Positions 1 through 13,400 of a DNA stretch of 64,000 nucleotides are shown here, piece after piece (position 1 is the first letter of the stretch; the number at the start of each line of letters is the position of its first letter). The notes below the pieces were generated by a model. That model saw only the letters and a list, made by a program, of their open reading frames with translations. It ran no database searches and was not told the origin of the DNA. Position numbers and translations under genes: made by a program. Source of the DNA: Leucaena leucocephala (lineage: Eukaryota; Streptophyta; Magnoliopsida; Fabales; Fabaceae); NCBI GenBank assembly GCA_037074615.1, contig CM073550.1:13100001-13164000 (forward strand), read 5' to 3'.

Positions 1-111
1 TCTTTTTTACACTAGGACCCCTGGTTCCCAGCCGAGATGGTTTCCACATTATGAGCTTTTGTTCATTTTACTTTTGTAGTGCTGATTTTTTTGCATTGGG
101 GATCTGAGCAG

Positions 112-1310
112 GAACTCCTTGCTTCCGAGGATATGGAAGGCGTAATGGAGAACGCAGGAGAAAGTCTGTGCGTGGGTGCATTGTGAGTCCAGATCTCTCT
201 GTTCTGAACTTGGTAATTGTGAAGAAGGGTGAAAATGATTTGCCTGGACTCACCGACATTGAGAAGCCAAGGATGAGAGGTCCAAAGAGAGCATCCAAAA
301 TCCGCAAGCTGTTTAACCTTTCCAAGGAGGATGATGTGAGGAAGTATGTCAACACTTATCGTCGTTCCTTCACAACAAAATCTGGTAAAGTCTTGGGTGT
401 CTCCAACTACTTTGTTTACTTTTCTCAGTTTCATGAGAGCATAATTAATAAAAGGGGGATAGATGGTCAAATGGATTTGAGGATGATATCTCACGTAGCT
501 TTCAATATCATAGCTAGTTCTAATTCTGATATTGCATATACAGATTATTTAACTGCCATTTTCATAGAGGTAATTTGAGAGGCAGTGAAGTTAACTTATA
601 CAGAGATTAATATTATTGGCTCTTGAATTTGCTTTCAAGTTCTTTATGGTGACTCTGTTTCCAGATATTGTTGCAAATCTATAGTTGCAGGTCGAATTTA
701 CGGTGTATTATCATTCTGGGTTTGCAATATTTCTTATTCCTTTTCTTTTGGGGATACGTAGCAATATTATTTTTCTAAAACAGAACAAAGAATATTCATT
801 TCTCCGACAGTGGTCCTTGATAAAGCATGAGCTTATGCTTTTAAGAAACACTCGAAGCGACTGAAATTTGATTACATAGCTTTTGTGCTATATGAGCTGC
901 AAGTCAAACAATTACGTCACAGATAAGAAGATTACCGTTCTAGTATGCTAGATTTAGTGAAGTCAATCTTGGGGATGAGAATAGCCTATTGAAATAGATA
1001 GCTGTTTTAGATTATTCAGAATTGCTTATAAATGTCATGACTATGGTCTTGCTGATCAACATTTTTCATTGCAGGCAAAAAGGTGAGCAAGGCTCCTAAG
1101 ATACAGAGATTGGTCACACCTTTGACCCTCCAAAGAAAGCGTGCAAGAATTGCACAGAAGAAGAAGAGAATTGCCAAGGCCAAGTCAGAAGCAGCCGAGT
1201 ACCAGAAACTTCTTGCCTCAAGGTTGAAGGAACAGAGGGAGCGTAGAAGCGAGAGTTTGGCCAAGAGGAGGTCCAAGCTCTCTACCGCTAGGCAATCCGT
1301 GGCAGCATAG
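112..1310 (+). CDS. RPS6: 40S ribosomal protein eS6, 3' portion (two exons)
   Basis: Component of the small cytosolic ribosomal subunit and the classical target of S6 kinase downstream of TOR. Exons seen: 112-384 and 1075-1310; the intron is 385-1074 with gt donor and ag acceptor, and the joined frame is open to the TAG at 1308-1310. The visible protein begins at GTPCFRGYGRR and includes VRGCIVSPDLSVLNLVIVKK, GPKRASKIRKLFNLSKEDDV and, after the intron, KVSKAPKIQRLVTPLTLQRK. The Lys/Arg-rich C-terminal tail with serines (RRSESLAKRRSKLSTARQSV) is the usual phosphorylated end of plant eS6. About the first 90 residues of the roughly 250-residue family length lie upstream of the window. No frame break is seen, so the gene is probably functional. 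Confidence 0.95.
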
Positions 1311-4300
1311 GCCTCTTTGTAAGAGAATATGGTGAAGGTTTATAATCGTCACCTTAGTTTTTGGTAGCGTTATTCCATGATGCTATTTATGGTATATTCG
1401 TGTGGTTTTGCCATTCAAAATACAATGTGTTAGTTGAAGGCTTTAAATGTTTTTTGATCTTATGTCTGGCATTTTAGTTGAGTTTAAATGAATTTCGTGA
1501 CCATTTGGCGTGTTAACATTAATTTTATTAATTGAAATGCCACTACATATTTTAATTGGAATATTAATGCAAATTCCTGTGTGGGAACTTGCCAAGACTC
1601 AGACGACAGTATCTCTGATGCCGTGTGGAATTTGGACCATGATACTAGTACAGATATGCGCTTAAATTATGTTTCCCGTTGGCGATAATTTTGAGATAAA
1701 TTCTAATAATTGATAACTTGTAAATATTATTAATTTTAAATCAAAATTGTGAATTTTTATGATTGGTTGAAACTCTATAAAGGCAGACTCTGTTAAACGT
1801 CTTGAAATCATACTCCTGTAACGGAGTGAGTTTGGGGACGCTTTGCAATAGTTGTAGAAAATATTGATCTGCTTTGTCAATATGCTCATTTCAGCCGTAG
1901 TATGCGAAGTAGATGAAGAATAGAAGCTGTTTAACCTTATTGTGAGTGAGTGCTTTTGTATCGTACCATGACTATAAATTAATTTGATTATATTAAATAA
2001 ATTAATTAATATAATAGTTCTTTTTAAAATATTTTAATCATCTTTGTTAATTTATTTTTTCTATTATTGTTAATAAAATATAAGTGAGAGAAATTTATGA
2101 ATAAGTTAATAAATATATAAAATATATTTTATATTTATAATTAAAATTAATTTTTTGATTAAAAATTGGATGAGTATTAAAAATTAAATCTAAACCATAA
2201 TAATTATTGAGGAGCTTTGAACCAATTTTTAAGACTTTTTGATGGGGATCATCTAACTTTTTGAACTTAACTCACTTCAACACGATTTATGAGACAAGTA
2301 GATTGATTCAGATGATCATAACGGACGACGAAATTTTACCACCTAGTATTTATGGTTGTTTAGATCTATTTCACCTCAACTGTAGAGTTTATCTAAGTCT
2401 AAACTAATCTAGATTAAATTGGGTAGGACCACAAATGGCAGCAAAAGTTTTTTTTTTTATCAATTAAAGAATATTTATAAAAAATTTATAAAATCACCTA
2501 TAAAATAAATTTTTATAATAGTAATAATAATTAAAGTTATATTTTTATAAAATATAAATTTATTTTTTATTATATATATCAACTCTTATTAATAAAGTTA
2601 TATTTGTTTAATAGTAGAACTGTCACCCTTTCTAATCCTATCTAGCTCGATCCATGTCAGTATGGATTCCCCCCAATTAATCATTAAAGTGAGAGTAGGT
2701 TTAAGAAATTTGGTGCTACCCACCCTAAAAAAATCTTAAAATATCCTGTCTTACTCTGATTAATTTTTAATTTTTAATAATATGATGATATGGCGCTCTG
2801 TGAGCTTTTTTTTTTCTTATAAATGAGGGTGCCCCTCAAAACACAGGAAATTAAATCAAGGGAAACAATTTTCAAATTTTTACTAGCATCTAATTCCTCC
2901 TAATAAAACGGATATTTTTTTAAAATGGATGAAGTGGATAAGATTTCTTTAACCAACATATCAGTAACATAGTTATGGTCCCTTGGAATATAGACTATTT
3001 AAATATCTCATTCTCACTCTAACAATTTATAGATCTATACCATGCTCGCTTTGTGAGCTTTTACTTCTTCTGTTTTTCTTTGGTACAAGCTTTGTGAGCT
3101 TTTAGATTTATCTGGGTGCCCAATATTAAGGGATATTGAGGGTCCAGGGCGCTGCCGCTGTGAGGATCAGGATCTGGCTCATCTTCTCACTTCTCTTACA
3201 TTTCTTGGAAAGTTTTTTTTTATATAAAAATATTTAAAAAAAAATTAGGCTCTTCCACAGTATAAAGATAAAACAAAATTTCATTTTTTTCTAAACAATA
3301 TCTATATTAGATAAGGTGAGCTACCAATTATCTTTAAATATAAAATTAGACACTTAAGAACTATGATACATTTTCAAACACTACAATTAGAATTATAATA
3401 AAATAATATTATTTATAAGTTAAACACGCTTTAAATAATAGTCGGATATCTTATCTTTAAAGCTTTCTAATGCCACTTCTTTCTCCTTTCTCTCAAGTCT
3501 CAACATGTCTCTGGATCGATGCATATGAACGCTTGATCTGTCAAAAAAATAGTTTAGTCTACAAATTGAACTTCTAAAGTTTTCATATTATATATGAAAA
3601 TATAGATGTATAGATTGGCATTAAAATCATGGGAAATTGGGGAAAAGTCTGCTATTAAATTATTTTTTTATTACAAAGACCTAAATCATAGTAATAGAAG
3701 TGTGCATACAAAATTTGTAAAGTGCCCGTATTGTTCTGTATATAAAAATTTATCATATTTTTTTTATTAACAAGATTTTTAATTGGGGATTTTTTCCCCT
3801 CAATTTTTCCAAAAACCATTTAGTCAACATTTTTTCAAAAAAAGAAATAAAAATTTATTTGCATTTATTTCCTCCTCGTCTGGGATATTAGGTGTACTAA
3901 TTGGTTAATTAATTGTTTGCTTGAGTTAGATCACTGAGATGAATCACTAACCTCTTGCTTTCTTCTGTGGAAACATGAACAAAAGAAAAGAAAACAAGTT
4001 GCATATCAATAAAATGGAATAAGCTAGTGTTTTGTTAATCCAGTGACACCTAATTTCAATTTCGGAAAAAGGATTTGTAGTTATTCATCTCCCACGTTAT
4101 TTATTTATTTGTTTTAGTCTAAACAGCATCATCAACTAATAATAAGATATTAATATTTTTAAGATATAGAGAATTTCAAAACGTGTTTTATTTCTCTCAA
4201 TAAAATTTTTTTTCTATACATAATACACATGGTTTAAAATTTAGAAAAAATATGTATAGTTTAGCCAATTTTCTATGTAAAGAAAAATTTATATAAGTAA

Positions 4301-6840
4301 ATGTAAAATGATACATAAAAGATTTTTTTTATATATAAGAGAATACATAAAAGATTGAGCTAATATGTAAAGATGAGGATCAGAAACACATGAGAGCCCA
4401 ATCTATGAACCACAGTCATAATTAAACTAATTATTTTTGTCTTAAAATATCAAAAGAGTATTTTTTTTCCTAAAATAAAATATTATTTTCAATGACATTT
4501 TTCTTGTCATAATTATTCATGTTTAAATTAATTAAAAATTTATTTTTTGTCTCACATCCCTTTAATATCATACAAACAAAAATATGATGATGAACATTGC
4601 AATCATTAGCACTCTTAACTTGAGTACAATGGAACCCAACAACCCTTTAGAGTTTTTTTTTTTAAAAAAATAAATTTAAGATATCAACAGTTAAAAACAG
4701 TAACTAATCAGTTAATATAATATATATTTTTAAAAGAATTTTGGTGCTGACTATAATACCATCACCCAATAATCCTAGTAGTAATAGCTTATATGTATAT
4801 TGACCACCTAAAAAACACAATGCATGAGTTTCAGAAAACTATAGACAAATTGTGTAATGGGAGTTAAATCTAATAAAAGAGATAATTTTTTTATAATATA
4901 ACAAATAATTATTTGAATCTCTATTGGTAAAATTATCTATATTTAGTATTTAACAATATTTTAAATATAATTACTTAATATAAAATATATTTAACTAGTT
5001 TAATTATATTAAGAAAATTAGTTAAGTTAATTAATATAATATTTTTTTAAAAAAATATTTTAATTATTTTCTTTAATTCCCTTTTTTCAATTTTTTTATT
5101 TAATTATTATTGATAGAGTATAAATAGAAATAATTTAAAAAAATTAATATATATAATATATTTAATATTTAGAATTAAGTTATATATTAATTACATGATA
5201 TGAGAAGTATTTTGTACCAAACTTTCGATGTTACAAAAAAGTATAATTTCTTCCTACCTTTTAAATATATTCCTAGTCCAAAAATATCTTCTTCTCATTC
5301 TTCTTTTTATTTTGAAAACAAAAATCCTAAAAAAATACTATTTGAATTTTAAAATCTTAAATCAAGAATTACTACAAAAATAGATTATTATTTACTTTAT
5401 AAGAGTAGTCAATAGATTATAAAGTCTACTGAATAAATTAATTTAAAATTTAAATAATAATTTTTTAAAGATTTTTCCTTTTGATTTCTTCTTCCCATTG
5501 CCATGCTAAGTTATGTAGCAGATGAATTGGGGGGTGGGTGCGTTGGGGTGGAGCGAATTTGCTCTCACAAATTGGATGATGTTGTTGTGAAAATCTAAGG
5601 AATACATTATGAAAAGTTTAGTGTCTCCAATCTATCCCGGAAAGAGTCCGATGATCTTCAATCAATAAAAATAAAAATAAGACTCTTTTTATTTTTAATA
5701 TATAATATATTTAATTAATTTAAAAAATTAATTAAATTAATTAATACATTTTTTTAAAATATTCTGATTATCTTCTTTAACTCTCTTCCTACCTCTTATT
5801 TAATTATATTTTAAGGAATATTAATAAAGATAATTTAGAATAAAATTTATATATAGAAAATAAACTTTATATTTCAGATTAATATTAATTTATTAATTAA
5901 GTCATATATTAATAATAAAAGAAATATAATAATTAGATAAATGTGCACTAAATTATATAAATTATAGTATTTTGTATCACAAAAATTAATAAATTATTGG
6001 AAAACAAAATCTTTTAAAAGGTGATATCCTTGGCAGCATTCACAAAGGTATTAGTGAAAGAGGAAATTTCAGTATAAAAACTCACACAAGTGCTACAAGG
6101 GATAGTGATTTAACTATAAGAGAAAATTATAATGATATAAAAAATATAAATATTTGTGGATTCAATGAGAAAAATATTAGTTTAGATAGAATCAAACTTT
6201 TGATTGACTTAGAATCTGATCAATGAAGACATGATTTTGGGGGATCCTATTGAATTTCATTCAAAAGAGAAATTTATAAAGATCATATTTTTTTTCCCCT
6301 ATCCCGTAGCAGTTAGGGTTATAGATTTTCATTTTATGGGGATAGTATGGGATCTGTAGGCGAGAAAATCACCCTCACAAGTTTTTAGTTGTAACTCAAA
6401 TCCAATATTTGCCACTTCTTAATAAGGTTTTAAGAGACTGTGGACTTCAGGCGACGTTAACACTTGGAATTTAATCAATTTATAATACATATATCAACTG
6501 TTCACTTATTCAGATTAAAATTTAATAGTTTACATTTATTTATTTATATTTTAATAATATTATTATAATAAATAATAGTTTAAATTTATTATTTAGTTAT
6601 CTTAATCTATTAAAAAAATAATTATATCTTATATTAAATATGAGATATAATATTATAATATTCTATAAATTAGAATTTGTATACACTAAGATTAAATTTC
6701 AATAGTTTAAATCTATTTATGTATAATTTAATAATATTATAATAAGATATTATATTCAAGCCATTTATTTTTTTGATTGAAGGATAGAGAGAGGATGCTA
6801 ACCCTTTCTAGTTTCTACCCATTTAGGCAGTTTTCTTAGT
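1311..6840. other. AT-rich intergenic region
   Basis: Contains the eS6 3' UTR (roughly the first 150-200 bases) and then long AT-rich DNA with many poly-A and poly-T runs. No open frame longer than 75 codons and no recognisable protein was found. Blocks near 5020-5180 and 5690-5890 share a degenerate motif (TTAATTAA-rich text followed by a TATTTTTTTA run, then TTATTTAATTAT) with blocks near 37.0 kb and 62.0 kb. They look like decayed copies of one MITE family. Confidence 0.6.
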
Positions 6841-6850
6841 CTATATATTC
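6841..6850 (+). promoter_or_regulatory. Putative TATA box of the DAHP synthase gene
   Basis: CTATATATTC lies 130-140 bases before the start codon at 6981. A start of transcription about 30 bases downstream would give a leader of roughly 110 bases. The pyrimidine-rich CTTCCTTCATTACG stretch follows directly. The assignment rests only on motif and spacing. Confidence 0.5.
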
Positions 6851-6980
6851 CTTCCTTCATTACGTTCTTTCTTCATGCACTCTGCTTTCAATAAAAAAAT
6901 TAATTCTCCAGTCGAATCGAAAGCTTCTTATATCTTTAACCTCGGAATCACCCTTCTCTTCGCCATTGCTCTGTTTCGAG

Positions 6981-9428
6981 ATGGCTCTCGCTTCTTCTGC
7001 TTTGTGTCTCAGGCTCATCACTAACAAACCTGCTCGTCATCACTCCCATCCTTCTTCTCCCTTTCGGACCACATCCCTCCGCCTCCTGCCGGCCACAGGC
7101 GCAAGGTTCAACATAGTCGTTAATTCTACTGAGGCTTTGAAATCGGCCGTCCCTTCCGCCGCAATTCACACCCAATGGACGCTTGATAGTTGGAAGAACA
7201 AGAAGGCCCTTCAGCTTCCGGAGTATCCGGATCAAAATCAGCTCGATCAAGTCCTTAAAACCCTCGGATCGTACCCTCCCATTGTATTCGCCGGAGAGGT
7301 GAGGAGCCTCGAGGAGAAACTTGCTCAGGCCGCCATGGGCAACGCTTTTCTTCTACAGGGTGGGGATTGCGCCGAGAGCTTCAAGGACTTCAATGCCAAT
7401 TATATTCGTGATACCTTCCGTGTTATTCTTCAAATGAGTATTGTTTTAATGTTCGGTGCCCAAATGCCTATCATTAAGGTTCCTTTTCCTCTCTCTCTCC
7501 CTCTCTGTTGCATTCATTTGTAGCAATTCCAATAATGCTGTTGAAACTTGATATTTATTGTTGTCCGTATAATTGGATTATTGAACCATTTTGTAGTGAA
7601 ACGGGGCTGTTGTTTCTGGGGTTGTTCAAATTTTCACTCTATTTGAATTGTTTGAAACTTTGAAAGATTCTGTCAAAACAAAAAAGGAACTTTGAAACGT
7701 CATTTATCTGAATGAACGAGTTAGCCATTTTGGAGGAAAAGGAGGGTGTTGAACTTTGAAACAATAAGGTTGTTGCCATATAAATTGAAGGTCACGGATT
7801 TAAATCCTGTAATCATAATCAGTCTCTCCAATTGCGGGTTAAATCTGTATACATTTGTCAGAGTCCATCTGGTGGAAGTCTTGTTCATTGGGTCTTTTTT
7901 TTTAAGCAATTATATATATTGAATGGGATATTAACATAGATAGTTCAATTGTTGGCTTAGGTTGGAAGAATGGCGGGTCAATTTGCAAAGCCAAGATCAG
8001 AGGCATATGAGGAGAGGGATGAAGTGAAGCTGCCAAGTTATAGGGGCGATATTGTGAATGGTGATGAATTTCTCGAAGCATCAAGAATTCCAGATCCAAA
8101 GAGAATGGAAAGAGCTTACTGTCAATCGGTTGCTACTCTGAATCTTCTTAGGGCCTTTGCCACTGGAGGGTATGCTGCCATACAAAGGGTCAACCAATGG
8201 AATCTAGATTTCATGGATCACAATGAGCAAGGGGACAGGCATGTTATTTATCTATTTTGCCTTCTTCTCTAATTTGTTTGTTATTTATTTAGGTTAAATA
8301 TAACAAGTCATGATCTAGTATTTTCTTTTTTCCTCATTCATGTAACCGGCCCTACTTAGTGACCAGATAAGGCTTGTTGCTGCTTCTGTTGTCATTGTCT
8401 ATTTGCTCATTCTGGTGTTCAAACAGGTACCGGGAACTGGCTCACCGAGTGGATGAAGCCATTGGCTTCATGAGCGCGGCTGGATTCACAGATGAGCATC
8501 CAATCATGACCATGATAAATTTTTGGACGTCCCATGAGTGTTTGCTTCTCCCTTATGAGCAAGCACTTACTAGGGTGGATTCTACCACAGGGCTTCACTA
8601 TGATTGCTCAGCTCATATGCTTTGGGTTGGGGAACGCACTCGCCAACTTGATGGTGCTCATGTTGAGTTCTTAAGAGGAGTTGCTAATCCACTTGGCATC
8701 AAGGTGCTGTATCTTTGACACACTGTTCCATTTTTATAACAAAGTTTAGGAACGTTTTTGTATAATTTAACGTTAAAAGAATTGAAACGGACAGCAGCTA
8801 AAAGGATACTTTGTTATGTTTTTCAGGTGAGCAATAAGATGGATCCTGAAGAACTGGTGAAGCTGATAGATATATTGAATCCAAAGAACAAGGCTGGAAG
8901 AATAACAGTGATAGTAAGAATGGGAGCTGATAATTTGAGACTGAAATTGCCACACCTGATCAGAGCAGTTCGCAGAGCTGGCCAAATTGTGACTTGGGTC
9001 AGTGATCCCATGCATGGCAACACCATCAAAGCTCCATCTGGACTCAAAACTCGCACCTTCGATTCTATCAGAGTAATACGATCTTCTTATATCCTTTTGA
9101 TCTTCCCCCCTTCTTTATGTCTATTATGCCTTGTTGTTGCCGAGAATTTTGATTTGGAAATTTGCGACAGGATGAGCTGAGAGCATTTTTTGATGTGCAT
9201 GAGGAAGAAGGAAGCTACCCAGGAGGAGTTCATCTAGAGATGACAGGTCAGAATGTGACAGAATGCGTTGGAGGATCCAGAACTGTGACTTATGAAGACT
9301 TAACTTCACGTTACCACACTCATTGTGATCCAAGGCTCAATGCTTCTCAGTCTCTTGAACTCGCTTTTCAGATTGCCCAGAAGCTTCGCAAAACAAGACT
9401 TAACTCACTTCACTCTCTTTCAAATTAA
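6981..9428 (+). CDS. 3-deoxy-D-arabino-heptulosonate 7-phosphate synthase, plastid type II
   Basis: First enzyme of the shikimate pathway: condenses phosphoenolpyruvate with erythrose 4-phosphate in plastids. Exons: 6981-7478, 7961-8238, 8427-8703, 8827-9072 and 9171-9428, giving 518 residues, normal for the plant type II family. The start is the first ATG; a leftward extension would need a TTG. The first 60 or so residues are Ser/Arg/Ala-rich with few acidic residues, as in a transit peptide. Recognisable blocks are FLLQGGDCAESF (metal-ligand Cys at about residue 130), MAGQFAKPRSEAYEERD, TSHECLLLPYEQALTR, DGAHVEFLRG, ITVIVRMGADN, DPMHGNTIKAP, HLEMTGQNVTECVGGSRTV and HTHCDPRLNASQSLELAF. Introns 1, 3 and 4 are GT-AG. 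Intron 2 needs a GC donor at 8239-8240. Odd residues: VSDPMHG and KAPSGLK where most plant homologues have Cys, and TMINFWTS before the HECLLLPYEQ block. The frame is intact. Confidence 0.95.
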
Positions 9429-9930
9429 CCTTTGAAATGTGTACCAATCAAATATTGGTTCATGCTGTATTTACTTATTTGTTACTCCCTCTTTTCCTTT
9501 GTTTTTATAAGTAACAAATCTTTAGTTTAAAATTTTTAAATAAATTCTTTATTTTTATTCCTATTTAATATAAATTGTCCTATACAATATAATATGTTTA
9601 GTTAAAAAAAATTAAAATTTTAAAAGTATAAATTTTAATTTAATATTTTTTAAAAAATAAATAACTGAGCTATAGCCCTTGTGCTTTTGATACATATTTT
9701 ATCATATTATGTAGAGAATTTATTATCAAGATGAATATTACATGATCTAATCTCTTTGATTGGTATTGCTTATAAGTTATTTATTAAAAAATTATAAATT
9801 AAATTATAATTTTAAATAAATTTTTAAAATTAAAAAAGAGGTTATTGATTTTCCAATAATCAATTTCCTCCCATTTTTGTCTTCTCTCTCCTTTCTGGAC
9901 TACGTCTTCAGTCGTCCTCAGAACCACCCA
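9429..9930. other. DAHP synthase 3' flank and AT-rich spacer
   Basis: Holds the presumed 3' UTR and then AT-rich DNA. A TACTCCCTCTTTTCC-like motif at about 9482-9496 resembles the terminal CTCCCTCCGT sequence of Stowaway-type MITEs, but no matching far end was found. No gene seen. Confidence 0.4.
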
Positions 9931-9934
9931 CCAA

Positions 9935-10435
9935 CTGCCGCATCACTAACAACACCAATCCTCCTCTGATTCTCAAGAGGAAGAGAAACCTCCCAGGAAA
10001 CCCAGGTAAGTCTTTACACAAACACATCTTCTCTCTAGTTTCTCTGATTCTCTTACTTTTCTTTTTCATTCTGTAATCAGCTTTAAATATAATCCTGTCT
10101 AATAATAATCAGCTTTATTTTTTTGGGGGGGGGGGTGTACAGATCCTGAAGCGGAAGTGATAGCACTATCGCCTAAGACTCTAATGGCGACGAACAGGTT
10201 TCAGTGTGAAATTTGTGGTAAAGGGTTCCAGAGGGATCAAAATCCGCAACTTCATAGACGAGGGCATAATCTTCCATGGAAGCTGAAGCAGAGGACAAGT
10301 AAAGAAGTGAAGAAGCGAGGGTATGTGTGCACTGTGCAGTGTGCCCAGAAAAAAGCTGCGTTCACAACCACCCCTCGAGGGCTCTGGGAAGATGAAGAGA
10401 TGAGAGAGAGTGACGCTGATAGGACAATACTCTGA
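9935..10435 (+). pseudogene. IDD-type C2H2 zinc-finger transcription factor fragment
   Basis: Two exon-like pieces are joined by a GT-AG intron (10006-10142). The first, ending at 10005, contains LKRKRNLPGNP. The second starts at 10143 with DPEAEVIALSPKTLMATNRF, then a C2H2 finger (CEICGKGF to LHRRGH) and the hallmark LPWKLKQRTSKEVKK. This is the conserved start of INDETERMINATE-domain proteins. The copy is broken. No ATG begins exon 1 in frame. The second finger shifts frame: CVHNHPSRALG, matching the family, is found at 10357-10389 in a different frame from the upstream coding, and a stop follows at once. The third and fourth fingers and the whole C-terminus are absent. Intact IDD proteins are about 400-600 residues. 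The retained intron argues against a processed retrocopy and for a truncated segmental copy. Confidence 0.85.
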
Positions 10436-13400
10436 CGTTACACACTGATAATAATTATTTTTTTATCTTATAAATAATTTACCGATTACAAACCCTCTCC
10501 AAAAGCGGTCAGCCCGTAACCAGTCAGCCCAACTTTTTTTTTTAAAAATTTCTTTATTAAAAAAGAGTTAATGTAAACAAGCCCTTCAATGAGTTGAATC
10601 AACTGTACCTGTGAATTCAATTAATGAAGAAATGTGATATGTGTATTTGATTTTAAAAAAAATATTATTTTATTATAATTTTAATTATAGAATATTTTAA
10701 TTTGTAGGTGTCTATATTTATATTTAAAGATAATATATAATTTTATTTATCTAATATTAATATTGTCTAAAAAAAATAGAAATTTTATTTTATCTTTAAA
10801 TAGTGGAGAATTTATTTTTTTTAAAAAAATTTTATCCTAAAAAAAAAAAGAGTTGAATCACCTGCTGATATTAGAGATTAATGAAGTTAGAAGCTTTATT
10901 TGGATCATAAATTTTCATTTTTGAAAACACCAATGACAGAGTTACTTGCCCTCTTGACTGGACTTTTGATGCGTCAAATTCATCAATTCAACAAGGTGAT
11001 AGGAATTTTGTCTCGATTTACATGAATATATTTATAATCGTAAATTCAAACTAATACGAACACAGTGTATTGAATGTCCCATTGATATTAAGATTAATGA
11101 AGCTAGAAGTCTGATTTATTCCAAATTAGGACTTTAAAATGCGGTGAATTTATTCAATATATAGATTCTCTGGCTAACCAATAAATCTTTTTTTCAAAAG
11201 GTTCTTTTTTTAAAAAAATTATATTTAAATCCTATATAAAAAAATTAATTACAAAAAAATTGTGGGAAATTATCAAATTATTGTCCCACTAGATTTATGA
11301 TTAATTTTTTAAAATTTTAAAATAATAAAATTATTCTTAAAAAATTATCTTAATTATTATTTTTTCTACTTTTTAGTTGTTATTCTTTTTTTTTAAATTG
11401 CCATTCATATTATTTAAATTATTATTTTTTTAGTTGAATTGTTATTTTTTTATAAAATTTTTATTCTTATTGTTAGAGTTATTTTTTCACCAGTATTATT
11501 ATTTTAAAATTTAAAAAAATTAATTTTAAATTATGTGAAATTTCACATTAATTTAATAGTTTTAAAAAAATTTATAATTAAATTTGTTTATATAGAATTT
11601 AAATATATTTTTCGTTTTTTTTATGGGAGTGTGGTAACCGGTAAGAAAAGTAAGTTCCATTAATGACAAGAAGTGTCTTTGGGCGAGAAAGGCGACTCTT
11701 TTTTGGCCCAAAAGAACAGCAACTTGATAAATCATCAGAAATGATTATGAATAATTCATCAAGTGGATAACTTTTTTGACACGTGATGAAATCCACATGA
11801 TGAAATATGTAGGAAAAAGGAAGTGCCTTTAATCTTTATACTGCTTCACACGCCATCTTGTGTGATTTGAAAGATTTCACCTTTATCTAATTAAAGTCCA
11901 CATTTTCCCCATGTTTTAGAAGTTGGAGCTGGCATCAAACAGAAAAAGTAAGTGGTCTCCATTTTTATAATAAAAAAAAATAAAGACTATTTAAATTTTA
12001 AGAAGATAAAAAAATATTTATATTTTTAAAAAAATAAACTCAATTTATTTTTTTTAAAATTAAAAAAAAATAAAATTATCTTTATTTTTTTTCTTTTCTC
12101 TCTATTTTTTTTCCACCATTAATTTTTTTTTTTATTTTTCTCTGCCTCTCATCTATGAGCATGTTGGAGTTTCCACTATCACTAGTGTAGATTGTCTTTT
12201 TCATATAAAAACATAGAGAGAGATTATGTTAAGAGAGAGAATGAGAGAAGTAAAGCACTAAAGTTATATTATAGAAGTAATAAAAGATTAAAATAATTAT
12301 TTATAACTTAATTGTTATAGTAAGTAATAAATATTTTAGTGAAAATAGTCAAAATTATTATTTAAGTTATAAATTATATTACATAAATAGTAAATGATCA
12401 AAAAATAATTTCACCTTTTACTTTTAAATTTTAAAAAAAATATATTAAGACTTATGCCCAATCAATCTATTTTAAAATTTAGATGTTCTTTTTGTTTTTT
12501 AAAATTTATTCAAATTGTCTTTATTCATCTTTTTTTCTTTTATAATTCATCTTATTAAATATGATATAATAATTAAATAAAACTTTAATATAAGATAATT
12601 ATGTGCATGATATATATAAATTAATTTTTATTCTAACTAATTTTTGTAAGTTAAAATTGTGGTAGAAGTGAATTAATGTAATGTAATTTATGTTTTAATA
12701 CATTTTTATAAAAAAAGTATTTGAAATAATTTTTTTTGAACTATTATTAAAAAGTTAATTTTAGAATATTTAAATTAAAAAAAAAGCTAAAACTATGAAA
12801 AAAAATTACTTCAGTTTTACAATATTACTTGTTTGGCTTAACTTAGTGTTTGGCTTACATAAATATGATAAAAAAACAATTAACTTTTTTTTAAAGCCCT
12901 CAACCAACTTTTTGATACGACAAGCCTCTTTTTCATGTCAAATAAGTCATCGCAAACATCCAATGAATCATTATCTTTACCCACCAAAGCCCTTCAATTC
13001 AAACAAACAAAAGACAATCAATTTGGCTTTCTTTACGGAGATGAATGAGTTTTGCCCACCTCATCATTTACTGTACTGCTCATTATATTGCTCTTCCTGC
13101 TCCTCTGGGCCCCACCAAACAGTAAATATCCAATTCCTTCTTGGGCAAATCCATCCATTTCTTCTAAACAAACAAGCAAATCCCTCCATGTCTTCTAGGA
13201 AAAAGAAAGCTAACACTGCCAATTTAGCTCACTTTCCCGGAAACAAACACCCCCATTGCAAATTTTAAAATTTTTCCATATTTTAAGTAAAAGAAATTGC
13301 AACAACAAAGCTATAACTATTAATAGATAACTATAATCTTTTAAATATAATATATTATATTTAAATTACATTTAGTATGTGTGGAAATGTTTTGTTAAGG

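Noticed and set aside
12795..13268. 157-codon frame
   Set aside because: It starts in a poly-A/T region, has biased composition (Asn, His, Lys, Phe) and has no recognisable domain or splice context.
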